DNA of 64,000 bases from Polytrichum commune (lineage: Eukaryota > Streptophyta > Polytrichopsida > Polytrichales > Polytrichaceae). The first letter of the stretch is position 1. Every line of letters starts with the position of its first letter. Below the pieces are notes generated by a model, which did not search any database, was not told the origin of the DNA, and saw only the letters and a list, made by a program, of their open reading frames with translations. A program made the translations under genes and the position numbers. Positions 1-10,309 of this stretch are shown here, in pieces. The stretch lies in the NCBI GenBank assembly GCA_950295325.1, contig OX485804.1, positions 28,272,001-28,336,000 on the forward strand, written 5' to 3'.

Positions 1-349
1 TTTCATTAGAATCTCTTAGTGACAAAATAGGTGGATAAGTTTGATTGCATGGGGTATACTACACTGATTATCCCAATTAGTGCTGGTTACTATTTGTAGT
101 TATGCAGTGCTATAACTATTCAATTAGAATGTGATATTCTACTAAGCAAAGTCATTTCTGTTCTATAATGTCCGGACAACCTATTGAACTTTTGTTAGTA
201 AAAATTGAACTCCCAAGTACGTTGTTATTGCTTTGTGTAACTCATATTGTATTATAGAATGTTGTCAGGAAATGGGAGTTGTGGTTGGGAGGCAAATTAA
301 TTGTGATTTGATGATGATTTGCTATCACATCTATTTTGATTAAGGTAGA

Positions 350-700
350 TAGGTCTGAAATGGTTAATTTTCTGACTTAGCCCACTTCTCATAGCATACG
401 AAACACACGATTACTACTAGATGGTTAGCAAATTCAAATCGAGGCTGTAGCTACTCTCCTCATAATATTTAAATTTCATATGAATATCTTATTGATTCTT
501 GTGCTCATTTGAAATGGTCATGTAAATCCTCCGAATAATGTTCATTATTTAGTCTAGAATGGTTATCAGTTTATGAGCATGTAGTCTAATTTGTTCTAAA
601 CACATGTCTTTTTGGTATCCGTTTTTGCAGCCACACCTAACCACATACCACTGAAATACGGTTGTCTGATTAAGGTTTCTAAGTCCAACTGGTTACATGT
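350..700 (+). repeat. DR-A dispersed repeat, copy 1
   Basis: This is the left-most copy of a dispersed family that recurs across the window on both strands. Diagnostic words are ACACATGTCTTTTTGGTATC and CACACCTAACCACATACCAC, preceded by a block containing GATGGTTAGCAAATTCAAAT. The same words in the same order reappear near 4200-4515, 12510-12700, 14770-14955, 39200-39560 and 41130-41480. No coding capacity is seen. The ends are not defined, so the coordinates mark the recognisable core only. Confidence 0.7.
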
Positions 701-1274
701 TGACATTGTTTGGGGTTTCTTTCTATAATTTCAGGTATGTTCTCTAAATTCATTTAAAATGATTGGTAATTATCCTGAAGTCTTCAATTTCAATTTCAAT
801 TTCAACCAGTCGTTTTCTCAAACTGAATTGGTTAATCTGTGACTAGTGATTGGTCCTCCCTGTTCATTGCTGCCTGTCATATGAGTCCACAGTAGCAACC
901 ATGACCAATTCTCGGCAACCAACCTCGGTTACAAAATCATTTTTTGCCGCATGCGCAAAGAGTGGATGCAGTGATATTATGGGTGCAAAGGGGCGGTTGC
1001 GAGGGGCAAGATTTTTCCTAGTGCAATTAATTGCTTCCAAGCACGCTTTATGAATGTGTTGGCTAAATCATGTGTTCACATCACGATTCTTTGGTTTCAT
1101 AACACAGTTAATCAACCTCATTGCATCAGCAAATTTGAAGATATTAGCTTCTCTATGCCTTCCAAGTTTTTAATAAGTTACCATGTTGTCCTTGGGCTAA
1201 GTAATACAAGCATACATGAGAAACATGTCTTGTGCAATTGAAAAAATTACAAATCTACCATTGTGATGTATGAT

Positions 1275-1770
1275 GAGAGACCGTTGGGAGTCCACATAGA
1301 GTAGTTAACAAATCATGAGCACGTGGTCCAATCACTTTTAAACACATGTATTTTTGGTGTGTGTTTGTCTCTTGTTTGTACACGCAAACCTAACCACATA
1401 CGATAAGGGGGCCTAATTTGGTTACTCATCTTGAACGGACACCTTTATTTGAGTGGTGTATGGTTTAGGCGTGGATCTAAGAGTGGACACCAAAAATACA
1501 TGTGCTCAAACCTTATTAACCATTCTAGGTTACGAATCAACATACGTGGGGGGATTTTAAATGATCACTTTACCAAAGACACAATGAATCTTCACTTTGA
1601 TAATGAACGAGACATTCATATGAGCTCCAAAACTGACGACGAAAATGGCTATGGACAAGATTTGGATTTCCTAATCATCTTGTACCAATTGAGTGTTTTC
1701 ATATCCTACTGTGCAGAGCTAAAAGTGTCCGTTGAAGCCTGAGTTTCTATCCTACCATAGCATATAAGCA
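1275..1770. repeat. two head-to-head DR-A fragments
   Basis: Bases 1275-1420 carry a plus-oriented DR-A fragment (ACACATGTATTTTTGGTGTG, then CTAACCACATACGA). It is followed directly by a minus-oriented fragment containing GTGGATCTAAGAGTGGACAC and the word ATACATGTGCTC. A 103-codon open frame from 1431 lies wholly inside this repeat. Its peptide (…GSKSGHQKYMC…) recurs in other minus-oriented copies, so it reflects the repeat and not a gene. Confidence 0.6.
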
Positions 1771-2407
1771 CCCTTTAACTAGCAATATGTCCGAATCGAT
1801 ATCTCCAATGATGGTTTGTAACAAATTATGGCATAGTTTTCTCCCCGGAAAAGACAGTCGAACTCATGATCTGACCTAATTAATCAGCACATTTCCTGCT
1901 GTTCATATTCTTGTAGTCGGTGTAGCACTATTACAAAATTGTGGCCACCATATTGAATGTCATGTAGAAATCTGGCTCCCAAGTTTTTCAGTCCACCTCA
2001 ATTAGGGTTATGTCCACATGTATGTGACCACTCTGGCTCTTTAAGGCCACAAAAGAAAACTTGTCGGACCTAATCCCATGCTTTGGAATCGTGGAGTAAG
2101 TAACGATCCTAATTTAGTGTAATCAGGGTATGACGCAAACAGAACCATTCTTAGTTTCATCCGAATAACCTAAGAACAATTCCATTCGCAGCGTACGGTG
2201 TACCTCTTCAATTGAATCTTGGTGGTTGTGAGAAGACTTTGTGTCTGAAGATATGACAAGAGCTTGCCAGTTAATGACTGTGCCTGGCATTCATGCAAGT
2301 CACCAAGAACCTTGATTCTTGAAATTTATCTATTCTTGAAGCTAGGATAGGAAAGGAGAACGTCCTTAAACATGCTGAAGAAAAATATAAATTAGTATTG
2401 AACCAAA
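1771..2407. other. no feature recognised upstream of DUF642 cluster
   Basis: No convincing open frame, RNA gene or repeat was recognised in this stretch. If the DUF642-like gene has a further 5' exon or promoter it could lie here or inside the duplicated units that follow, but nothing identifies it. Confidence 0.4.
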
Positions 2408-3075
2408 CATCGACATGAAGGCGTTCACCCAAACTAGATTGTGAGTATTTTGCGGCAGAATAACTTATTGTTTTAACAAAGTCACCCAGGTACCTAAAGC
2501 TTGAGAGGCCATGGTTGATGACCTGGTTAAGTAATGATTTTCCAAACTGCAGATGCGGACCTGTGAAGGGGTGACAATATCATCCTCCCTTCTTCTCCCT
2601 CAGATTCACCTGGTTCTTGATAACGATGATGCTCCTAAACAACGTTGATGATAGGGTGGCCTCCGACACTGCCAACATGCTTGTCAACGGCGACTTCCAA
2701 GCGCAACAAATTTCGTTCGGGTTTTACCCTTTGCAAGACGTGCTAGCATCGACGTGAAGGCACCCGACCTAATCTTGTTGGTAGAGTATTGTTGAACAAA
2801 GACACCCAGGTATATAAAAGTTGAGAGGGCCATAGTTGACACGATTCATTGATGATTTTCCAAACTGCAGATGTGGCCACATGGAGGGACCTGTGAAGGG
2901 TTACAATATCATCATCCCTTATTCTCCCTCAGATTCACCTGGTTCTTGTTAACGATGATGCTCCTAAACAACGTTGATGATAGGGTGGCCTCCGACACTG
3001 CCAACATGCTTGTCAACGGCGACTTCCAAGCGCAACAAATTACGTTTGGGTGTTACCCTTTGCAAGACGTGCTAG
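2408..3075 (+). pseudogene. two tandem truncated copies of the DUF642-like 5' exon
   Basis: Two head-to-tail units (2408-2746 and 2747-3075) repeat the start of the intact exon that begins in a third unit at 3076. Each opens at a CATCGAC junction. It then has a CACCCAGGTA word, a TTTTCCAAACTGCAG word resembling a splice acceptor, a hydrophobic LRFTWFL-like stretch, and the mature-domain start NNVDDRVASD…LVNGDFQAQQ. Both copies stop after about 20 more residues, at a TGA just past GTGCTAGCATCGACG, and fall back to the unit start. They lack the rest of the galactose-binding-like domain, so they are 5' duplications and not genes. The second unit has TATATAAAAG at 2811-2820, a possible TATA box. 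Copies 1 and 2 resemble each other more than the intact copy, by eye. Confidence 0.75.
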
Positions 3076-3182
3076 CATCGACGTGAAGGCACCCGTCCTA
3101 ATTTTGTTGGCAGAGTATTGTTGAACAAAGACACCCAGGTAAATAAAAGTTGAGAGGGCCATAGTTGACACACGATTCATTG

Positions 3183-5510
3183 ATGATTTTCCAAACTGCA
3201 GATGTGGCCACATGGAGGGACGGACCTGTGAAGGGGTTACGATATCATCATCCCTTATTCTCCCTCAGATTTACCCAGTGCTTGTTGGTGATGCTCCTCA
3301 ACAACGTCGACGATCGGGTGGCCTCCGACGCTGCCAACTTACTTGTCAACGGCGACTTCCAAGCACAACAAATCTCCTACGGCGTCTACCCTTCGCAAGA
3401 GGTGCTGGCCCGCGGCATCCGCAACCTGCTCCCGCATTGGACGTGTGCGCACGGCGGGGTGCAACTCTTGGACTCGTCCGTGTACGTCCAAGCGGCCACG
3501 GACAACGCGAGCTTCGTGGTGCACATGAACTCGCGCGAGGGGCCGGGCCACCTCGTGAGCACGCCCATGTACACGCCCCGCAAGGGTGCCATGTACACCG
3601 TCTCCATGAGCATCGCCGACAACCCCGACGGCGGCCCCGTCGCAAAATCGGTGATGCTCATGATGTTCCATGAGGACGGCTCGGAGGTGAAGCCGGCCGC
3701 GCGCCCGTTCGTCGCGACGGTGAGTAGCGAGTCGCACGCGGGCATCGTGTGGCAGCGCGTCCGCTGGAAGCTCTTTGGCCGCGGGCGGCCGGTGCTCGTG
3801 TACTTGGTGTCGCTCGTGAAGGGGACCTACGGCATCTTGCTCTCCAACATTCAGGTGACGACGACACGACTCAACTCATCAGGGCAACCCCATTTGTTGC
3901 AGCCAGGAGGTTTCCGAGCGCAATGTCTATTCCATGCACCTCCAAACTCAAACCAACACAACAAAATATACAATCTTGTCAGAAAATGTGACGTTGTATT
4001 TGTTCGTCAAAACTCGGAAATTTAAAAGAACGGATGAAGTCGCCCAAATGTTCTTTTTTTAGTAGATTTGAGGATGGATGTCACATTTGAACATCCGAGT
4101 GTGATTTCATAACATATTAGGAATGTTCCCCATGACGATGGTCGCAAAGTTTTTCAACAAAATGATAACTTAAGCGGGTTTCAAGCGGACACTTTGTACT
4201 CTACATGTACCCACTTCTCGTAGCATGTTGAACACGCAAGCAGTGCAACAAGATGGTGAGTGAATCCACCATACTCGAATGAATTCACCATACTCGGGAT
4301 TTGTCAAAGTTGTAGATTCTCCGAGTTATTTCATGATCATATAGGCCCCCCCCCCTCCCCCAAATATGTTGGATTGTTGCGTGTAGAACGGTTAATAATT
4401 TCTAATCACGTAGTCCAATCTCTTTCCAACACCATCATCATGTCTTTTTGGTGTCCATTCTTTGATCCAAACCCAACCATTCGCCACTCAAAGACAAGGT
4501 GTCCGTTTAAGACCAGACACCCCATTAGGTGCATATCTGATGGGGATAAAACAACAAATGGGGAGAAAACCGACGGCTCGATGCTGATAGATGGAACCGG
4601 TTGAAGTTCGAGACTTCAGGGAATTACCGAACGTTTTAGAAAAATCTAAAGAATATGCCCTCAAATCAATAAAAGAATTCCGGCAAGATCACAGCATCAT
4701 GTAATGAGTTGGACTTGGAAACACTAGAATCATCTCGACCGAATGTATGCCCAATAACTCCCCGGACCCTTCTCTTTTAAAAAACATGCACGTCTGGTGC
4801 AGGTGAACCTCGACTCCTTGCTGCCGAACGGCAGCTTTGAGGTGCTCGATCCCGCATTGCATGTCGACGGAGCAATTGTGGCCGCCCCCTCGTCGGCGAT
4901 CAAGGGCTGGGCCGTCGAGGCCGGCGCCGTCCAAGTGAGCCTGTCGGCGGCGGGGAACAAGACCTCGGGGTCCCACGCCCTTCAGCCGTCGACGGATGGA
5001 TCAGGAACGGTGGTGGGGTTGGATTCCCAGACGGCGGTGGTGGCGATCACCACCACCCTTGGCATGGAAGCGAGCAAGAGCAGGAAGTTTGCCCTCTTGT
5101 TCGACACGGCCGCCGACCCGTCGTACTCCGACACAGTCCTTGCGCTGCTCGTAGTGAACCTGACGGCGCAGCCAAGCGGCGAGGTCCTCGCCGCCATGGT
5201 GTTCAACTTGAGCAGCGCCGGGTACACGATCAACAACGTGGGATGGGAAACCAAGAGCCTCGAATTCAAGGCACCCGCGAAGGCGGACGACACCGGCGTG
5301 AAGCTCACGTTCATGAGCGATGTGATTGGGAGCCACGGCCCATTGCTCGACAACGTCCACGTCTACGAGATCCTCGAGACGGGAAACTTCTCCGATGTCG
5401 GCGCATGCGGAGGCTATGGAACACACGAAGCCGGTGTAATGGCAATTATCGTGATGTTAACCCTAGGGGCGTGGACTGGCGAAATTGAAGGTTTGCTGGA
5501 TTGGTTATGA
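3183..5510 (+). CDS. DUF642-like cell-wall protein
   Basis: Two exons are read: 3183-3854 and 4803-5510. The donor is CAG|GTGACG, the acceptor GTGCAG|GTGAAC, both in phase 0, giving about 459 residues. The protein has two tandem modules that each begin with an L-x-NG-[DS]-F motif: LLVNGDFQ in exon 1 and LLPNGSFE at the start of exon 2. Each is followed by a Trp-containing strand (LPHWTCAHGG; IKGWAVEAGAVQV), and the second closes with GPLLDNVHVYEI. That layout is typical of DUF642 proteins, which in plants are secreted and bind cell-wall polysaccharides or pectin methylesterase. Similarity is otherwise weak, so the assignment rests on architecture. The start is uncertain: the ATG at 3183 gives a poor N-terminus, the next in-frame ATG is 3291, and a hydrophobic QCLLVMLL segment lies between them. 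A further 5' exon may exist. The exons are much more GC- and CpG-rich than their surroundings. The last 25 residues are hydrophobic. Confidence 0.6.
4195..4515 (+). repeat. DR-A copy inside the DUF642-like intron
   Basis: The intron (3855-4802) holds a plus-oriented DR-A copy. It begins near CACTTCTCGTAGCATG and runs through AACACCATCATCATGTCTTT to the CCAAACCCAACCATTCGCCACTC block. An interruption of about 20 C/T-rich bases at 4347 breaks similarity to the other copies. The copy lies in the intron and does not disturb the splice sites. Confidence 0.6.
4590..4770 (+). repeat. intron repeat shared with 47855-48015
   Basis: This stretch just before exon 2 shares GGTTGAAGTTC(G/A)AGACTTCAGG and several later blocks (GGAAACA(C/T)TAG, ATGCCCAA(T/A)A(A/C)) in the same order with 47855-48015, more than 40 kb away. 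No coding is seen in either. It may be a small mobile repeat or a fragment carried with a duplicated intron end. Confidence 0.5.
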
Positions 5511-5722
5511 AGTATGAAGGTTACCTTTCCATTCAACTTCAACACTTTAAAGGTCCCGGAAGATTATCACATGGCTTTTCGAATACACATTGTTGTTGTT
5601 GTTGTTGTTGTTTCTTTTAGTATGTACACCAATATAAGTGTATGTTTAGTCCATTTTGTCAACTATATTCAACCAAGTTTTGTAGCCAAGCTTCTTCAAA
5701 TTTCAAATGATATTTGTTATTC

Positions 5723-5728
5723 AATAAA
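5723..5728 (+). promoter_or_regulatory. polyadenylation signal of the DUF642-like gene
   Basis: A canonical AATAAA lies 213 bases after the stop codon at 5508-5510, in AT-rich sequence. It is correctly placed for the 3' end of the upstream gene. A GTTGTT microsatellite lies in the presumed 3' UTR at about 5590-5610. Confidence 0.5.
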
Positions 5729-6249
5729 ATAGGAAAAAATTGTATATGTTTAACGTACACATATGTGAAAATTTTCAATTCTTTTCTTCTAAATTTGGAG
5801 TTCTCCTAGGTATTTTAGAGTTGGTCAAAGTTCATTGACCGGATGATAAGTGTCTCACGATGAGCTTGAATGCCGATTTTGAAACATGTTTAATTTGGGC
5901 TATTACCCACATTAATAGAGATGGTCAATCTTTGCAATGAGCAACATACTGAATATAAAAAATTGCTTACCCCCTCAAAGTGCACACTCAAAGCCATCTC
6001 TCAAGGATTGATATTGAACCCTAAAAAAGAAGAAAATAATGAACTATACATACATTGAGAAATCTTTGCAAGTTCATATTAGACACAATTAGACTTCCAA
6101 CTTTCATCATATTTCACCAAATTTCATATAATTTGTTCCAAATGCTAGAGCATGCATCTTTTTGAGAGTAGACTTCTTGAGCCAAGGCATATGATGTGGG
6201 CAACGAGCAATTCCAGAATGATGCAAGAAAATAACACTTCATCTATGAC

Positions 6250-6990
6250 GTTCACCAACCATTATAACAACTCTCATCACCAAAATTCAATCGATTTATG
6301 GCATGTTATCTCCACCCACGCTCACCAAGTTCGCCTCGACTCAAGTTCGCAACATTTTGAATTTGTTCCAATGCGTAGTTTCATGCATGTCCATACACTT
6401 GAGCTTTTTTCTTATGTGCCAAAATGCCTTACTATTTGTGCCCATTTCTCAATATAAGAAACAAGACACCACCATTCGGGTACCTTCGACTTTCGAGCCT
6501 TAGAGTTTTAAAAGCCCTGGTCCATGGAAATAATGTGGAAGGAGTCAAGTTTCTTGTGGGCATGCATGCCAATCGCATGGATATCATCCCTCCTTGTCTA
6601 AGAATTATGATGATTGGCGGTATGCTTTCGAAGCGATTGGCCACTTATGTGTTGATGAAGATCATTCTAAGCAACGTGGGTTTAGCATACATTTGTGCAA
6701 AATCGAATGAAGAATTTCATGATGCAAATCCGAAAGTGATTGCCAACATCTTGCATTTGATGGTCGTTGAGCATGCAACCAAACCATTTGATCCACAACT
6801 CCTCAACTATATTCTCCGTTGCTATGTTGGCCTTTGTAATGATACCAAAGCTCGTGAAACTTTGCGACTTTGGCACCCAAATGTCCTCCAAAAACTTGGC
6901 TTTGAAGTTCATCGTCATGGCGATGTGAAGACTCAACACATGCTAGAAGAAGTAAGAAAGGTTGTTGTGCCGACGTTCCAAACTTTGTAG
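6250..6990 (+). pseudogene. CNOT9/RCD1 retropseudogene
   Basis: The encoded peptide follows the Rcd1/CNOT9 fold, the armadillo-type subunit of the CCR4-NOT deadenylase. In order I see SIYGMLSPPTLT near 6285-6320, a QCVVS segment near 6375, KMPYYLCPFLN, then FGYLRLSSLRVLKALV, IIPPCLRIMMIG, LSKRLATYVLMKIIL, NVGLAYIC, and LLNYILRCYVGL. They match the family's order of helices. The first part (to about 6405) and the rest (from about 6410) are in different frames, so the reading is broken by a frameshift between 6400 and 6424. An extra segment (about EGVKFLVGMHANRMD) sits before the IIPPCL block. No introns interrupt the 740 bases, whereas the parent genes are normally spliced. Together this points to a decayed retrocopy. 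The N-terminal 40 or so residues of the family could not be traced. The stop is TAG at 6988-6990. Confidence 0.75.
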
Positions 6991-7799
6991 TCGTACAAGT
7001 ATATACCACATCATATCAAGATTGGGACATAAGCTCATAGGTGTAGATAGGTTGGGTTACGATTTTAGACTTACAAGTACACCGGTAGTTAAGTAATACC
7101 ACCCACCCCCTTAGCAACAATGTTTTTGTACATTGCTTAGCTTGAAGTTGATAAATTCTAATGTTTTGTACATTTTGGGAATTAAGACTTTCGGTTTATA
7201 AAAACTCTCATTTATGATCTAGTTCTGATGACTTTGATGAAATACTTGGTTGCATTATTTGTGTATAATCTATAATGATTTCATTGTATTTAATGGTGAT
7301 TTAAAAAAAATGTAACAAACATGAGCAAATATTCTAGGAGAAGAATCAAAAGTTTATTGATTTTTTTTGGAATAATGCCAAGAAAGGCCAAATTGTTGTA
7401 TACTAGATCTTATGTTGTTTGCCTAATGAGGATGATCTCTATCAAATGAAACACAACAACAGTCTGGACTCCTGTACGAATTAGTTTACTTGAGGTCATT
7501 TAAGATAAATAGGCAACAAACTTATAGGGGGTCAAGTTTTTATGTTGGATGGATGAGAGGTATACTTCCCTCTCTCCATATCATGTGTTATTGGTTCATA
7601 TATCCAACTGATTTTCTTTTTTTTGTGACCTATGTAAAGTACTAAATGTGTGACATCAATTTTCCTGCAAAGAACAATATCTCAACATATTTGAGAGGAT
7701 TTTTACAATGACTTTATTGTTTCAATGATAGTACAATTCATCCATGATGTCCAAAGAACGTTGTTCTTCAACCAAACTCGGCGACGTTATGAAACAAAC

Positions 7800-7885
7800 A
7801 GGTCTAATTTGATCACGTATCTTAATTGGACATATATATTTGAGTGGCATGTGGTTAGGTGTGGATCTAGAAATGCCCAAGGTGG
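7800..7885 (-). repeat. DR-A fragment, minus orientation
   Basis: The core TTGAGTGGCATGTGGTTAGG followed by TGTGGATCTAGAAATG matches the minus-strand form of DR-A. The flanks from 7010 to 7800 and from 7890 to 8900 show only AT-rich sequence without any recognisable gene. Confidence 0.55.
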
Positions 7886-8919
7886 ACTCTTCACACCATG
7901 TACGAACTAGCATGATAGTAGAAAGAGGTATTATTTGCAGCATTAGCATACATATTATATGTCAGGGGGAGGTATTGTTTTCCTCTCGTGTGTACATTTA
8001 GAAAGTCTATTAGGAGTTTTGGAGTAAAAATAAATGTAGAAAAGGGGGCCCTGAGGTTTGGAGAAAAAATTGACATTTTAATGTGCCAGTTTCACTCAAT
8101 TTGTACAATTTCATCCATTGTGTCATATGGTGATGGCCCCCAATGACCACCCTATCCATTCTTCTAGGGTTTTGTATATGTGATAAGGGTATGCTTATTT
8201 CATGATTTATATTTTGTGTATGTAGTGAAGGCATTTTTCACATTACATTGAGAAGTTAATATAAATACATGAGCTTATTTTCTAGCCTACTGTTAGTACA
8301 TATCCTAGGGCCAACACTCCCCGAAAATTAGACACTTTGTGCGACCAAAGACGGGGTCTTTCTTTTATTGATGGCATCAAAAAAGTTGAAGTTGTTTCAA
8401 AAAAATAGGCCCCACACAATATGTGATTTTGAGTTCAAAATAATGTAGGCCATTATAAATTTCATGAATTTTAATTGTATAATATTTCTAAGATACCATG
8501 GTATAAATTATATATCATTTGTTTGTTGATTTGTTAGAAAAGCAATTCCTATTGTTCTTGAGTGCATACCTATTTTGCATATATATTTTTTGCATTGTGG
8601 ATTTCTAAATTTTCTTTGAGGCTAAAACCACATTGCAATGAATTATTGGCTCTGCCTTTTGACTCAGATAGTTTTTGGAATAAACCAAAGGTTGGCCTTC
8701 GTCAGACAACCAACTAGAATTGGGCATGTGTGAAGGATAATCATAGGGCATAGCACTCTTGCAACAACCCGCTTGTTGATCTATAATAAACATACGGTAC
8801 ATGAAAACAACGCACCCCGACCTTTCAGACTCGATAATTGACACATTTTGAGAGGGTGTATGTGGTCATACAAAAGGGAAGTAAAATAAAAATAAAATAA
8901 AATCTTCACTTTGACATGT

Positions 8920-9085
8920 TATATCTTTTACATATCAACAACTTTGGTTCTAAAACTTGAAATGACAATCTTTGAGATTCACTATTACTAATTAGACTAG
9001 ACAATTTCCCTTTCAATCCCTTGGCCAAAATTAACTGTGGAGTTGGAAATGCCCACAATAAGGCCACATAACATAGTCATAAATG
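8920..9085. repeat. dispersed repeat block, DR-A associated
   Basis: The block AACTTGAAATGACAATCTTTG through GTGGAGTTGGAAATGCCCAC recurs at about 12030-12150, 37800-37930 and, in part reversed, 41700-41900. Each time it is close to DR-A, suggesting it is another segment of the same larger element. No coding function is seen. Confidence 0.5.
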
Positions 9086-9524
9086 AGCTCGAGTTCCAGA
9101 AAGTATTGGACATTGTGAACACCTTACCAAAATATGGAGGACCTTTTCATCTCTCCGAACTCCTCTATGCAACTTAAACAAAACTCAAAAACATCCCCCT
9201 ATTATACAACAAGTGGGCATCTACTCGATCTCCTCAATTTCCCCCGTGTTTTGAATAGTGTCCGGTTGGCATTTCAAGACTCTCTAATTTGAAAGCAAGC
9301 CTATTGATATGAGTCTACAATGGATATTAGAAGTTGAATCAATCATATATACAAAATACTTATGTGACCTACATAAATTCATAAAGTTGTTTCAAGAAAT
9401 GAGCCTTTTGTCATCTACTTTTTTTTTGGGAGGGGGGGACGTTATTGCTTGATTGTCATGTGAGAAATATCACAAAATTGGCCTTGTAGTGCGATTGGAT
9501 GAGGCTACAATCCACCCTCGATAT

Positions 9525-10300
9525 GTGTTACCTTCGTAAGTGTTAAATCCAAAATATACATTAGTAAGTGTTAATTGTTGATTGTTAAGAGAATTTATAA
9601 AAAACATGCTCCCCTCTTCAATGAATTCACCTTGATAAGTGTTAATTTGGATGAAAGTGAGGCTAAGAAATTTATCAACTTGGATGAAATCAATAAAAAC
9701 CCTAGACCCTAGACCCTACTACCTTGCTGGAACAACTAGCATTGCTATCTGTAGAGAGTGAAATTGGACCCACTCTGAATGGACATAAGTTCATCAATTA
9801 TGAACCATAATTTGATCTAAACAATTCCTACATGGATACTGAGGTGGAAATTATAAGTATGCTTGATGAAAGAGATGATGCAATTGACAATGAACCCATT
9901 AAGGAAGTTGATAATATGCGATTGGTGATGTGGTAGATGGGGTAGGATTCAAGGATGTTGAATGTGCATCGGTGACCATGAAACAAAGACTTATTGATGT
10001 TACACCTTGCATCTAGAGCTTTCGAACACTTCGAAAGGAAATAGGATCTTGGCGTGCACAAGAATCTCATCGAACTACTTTAGATTTGTTCTTCCAATAT
10101 GCTTAGATTTATGATGGCATTCATATCTTATGTATTTGCATCCTTTATTTATATAAGCGTTATTAATTTTAATTCCAAAAGTCACATAAGTGTTATTCAT
10201 GTGAGTGTTAGAAAGTGTCAATGCTACCCCCAATAAGTGTTCAAAGTGTTAACACCACATAAGTGTTACAAGTTTCCTTCCTCCGAAGTGTTCATGCACA
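9525..10300 (+). pseudogene. possible pogo/Tigger-like transposase C-terminal relic
   Basis: On the plus strand a broken frame reads an acidic stretch (EVEIISMLDERDDAID near 9840), then after a stop a frame with FRTLRKEIGSWRAQESHRTT ending in TLDLFF near 10090. Acidic tracts followed by a LR-rich segment and a closing T-L-D-x-F-F are seen at the C-termini of some pogo/Tigger (CENP-B-like) transposases. The flanks are rich in the word AAGTGTTA (9535-9640 and 10160-10270), as terminal or subterminal repeats could be. No catalytic DDE residues are visible, several stops interrupt the frame, and the assignment is tentative. It could equally be chance plus a simple motif cluster. Confidence 0.25.
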
Positions 10301-10309
10301 TATATCAAG

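Noticed and set aside
3339-3745. Three minus-strand open frames of 99-132 codons opposite the DUF642-like exon
   Set aside because: They are Arg/Ala-rich shadows caused by the high GC of the plus-strand exon.
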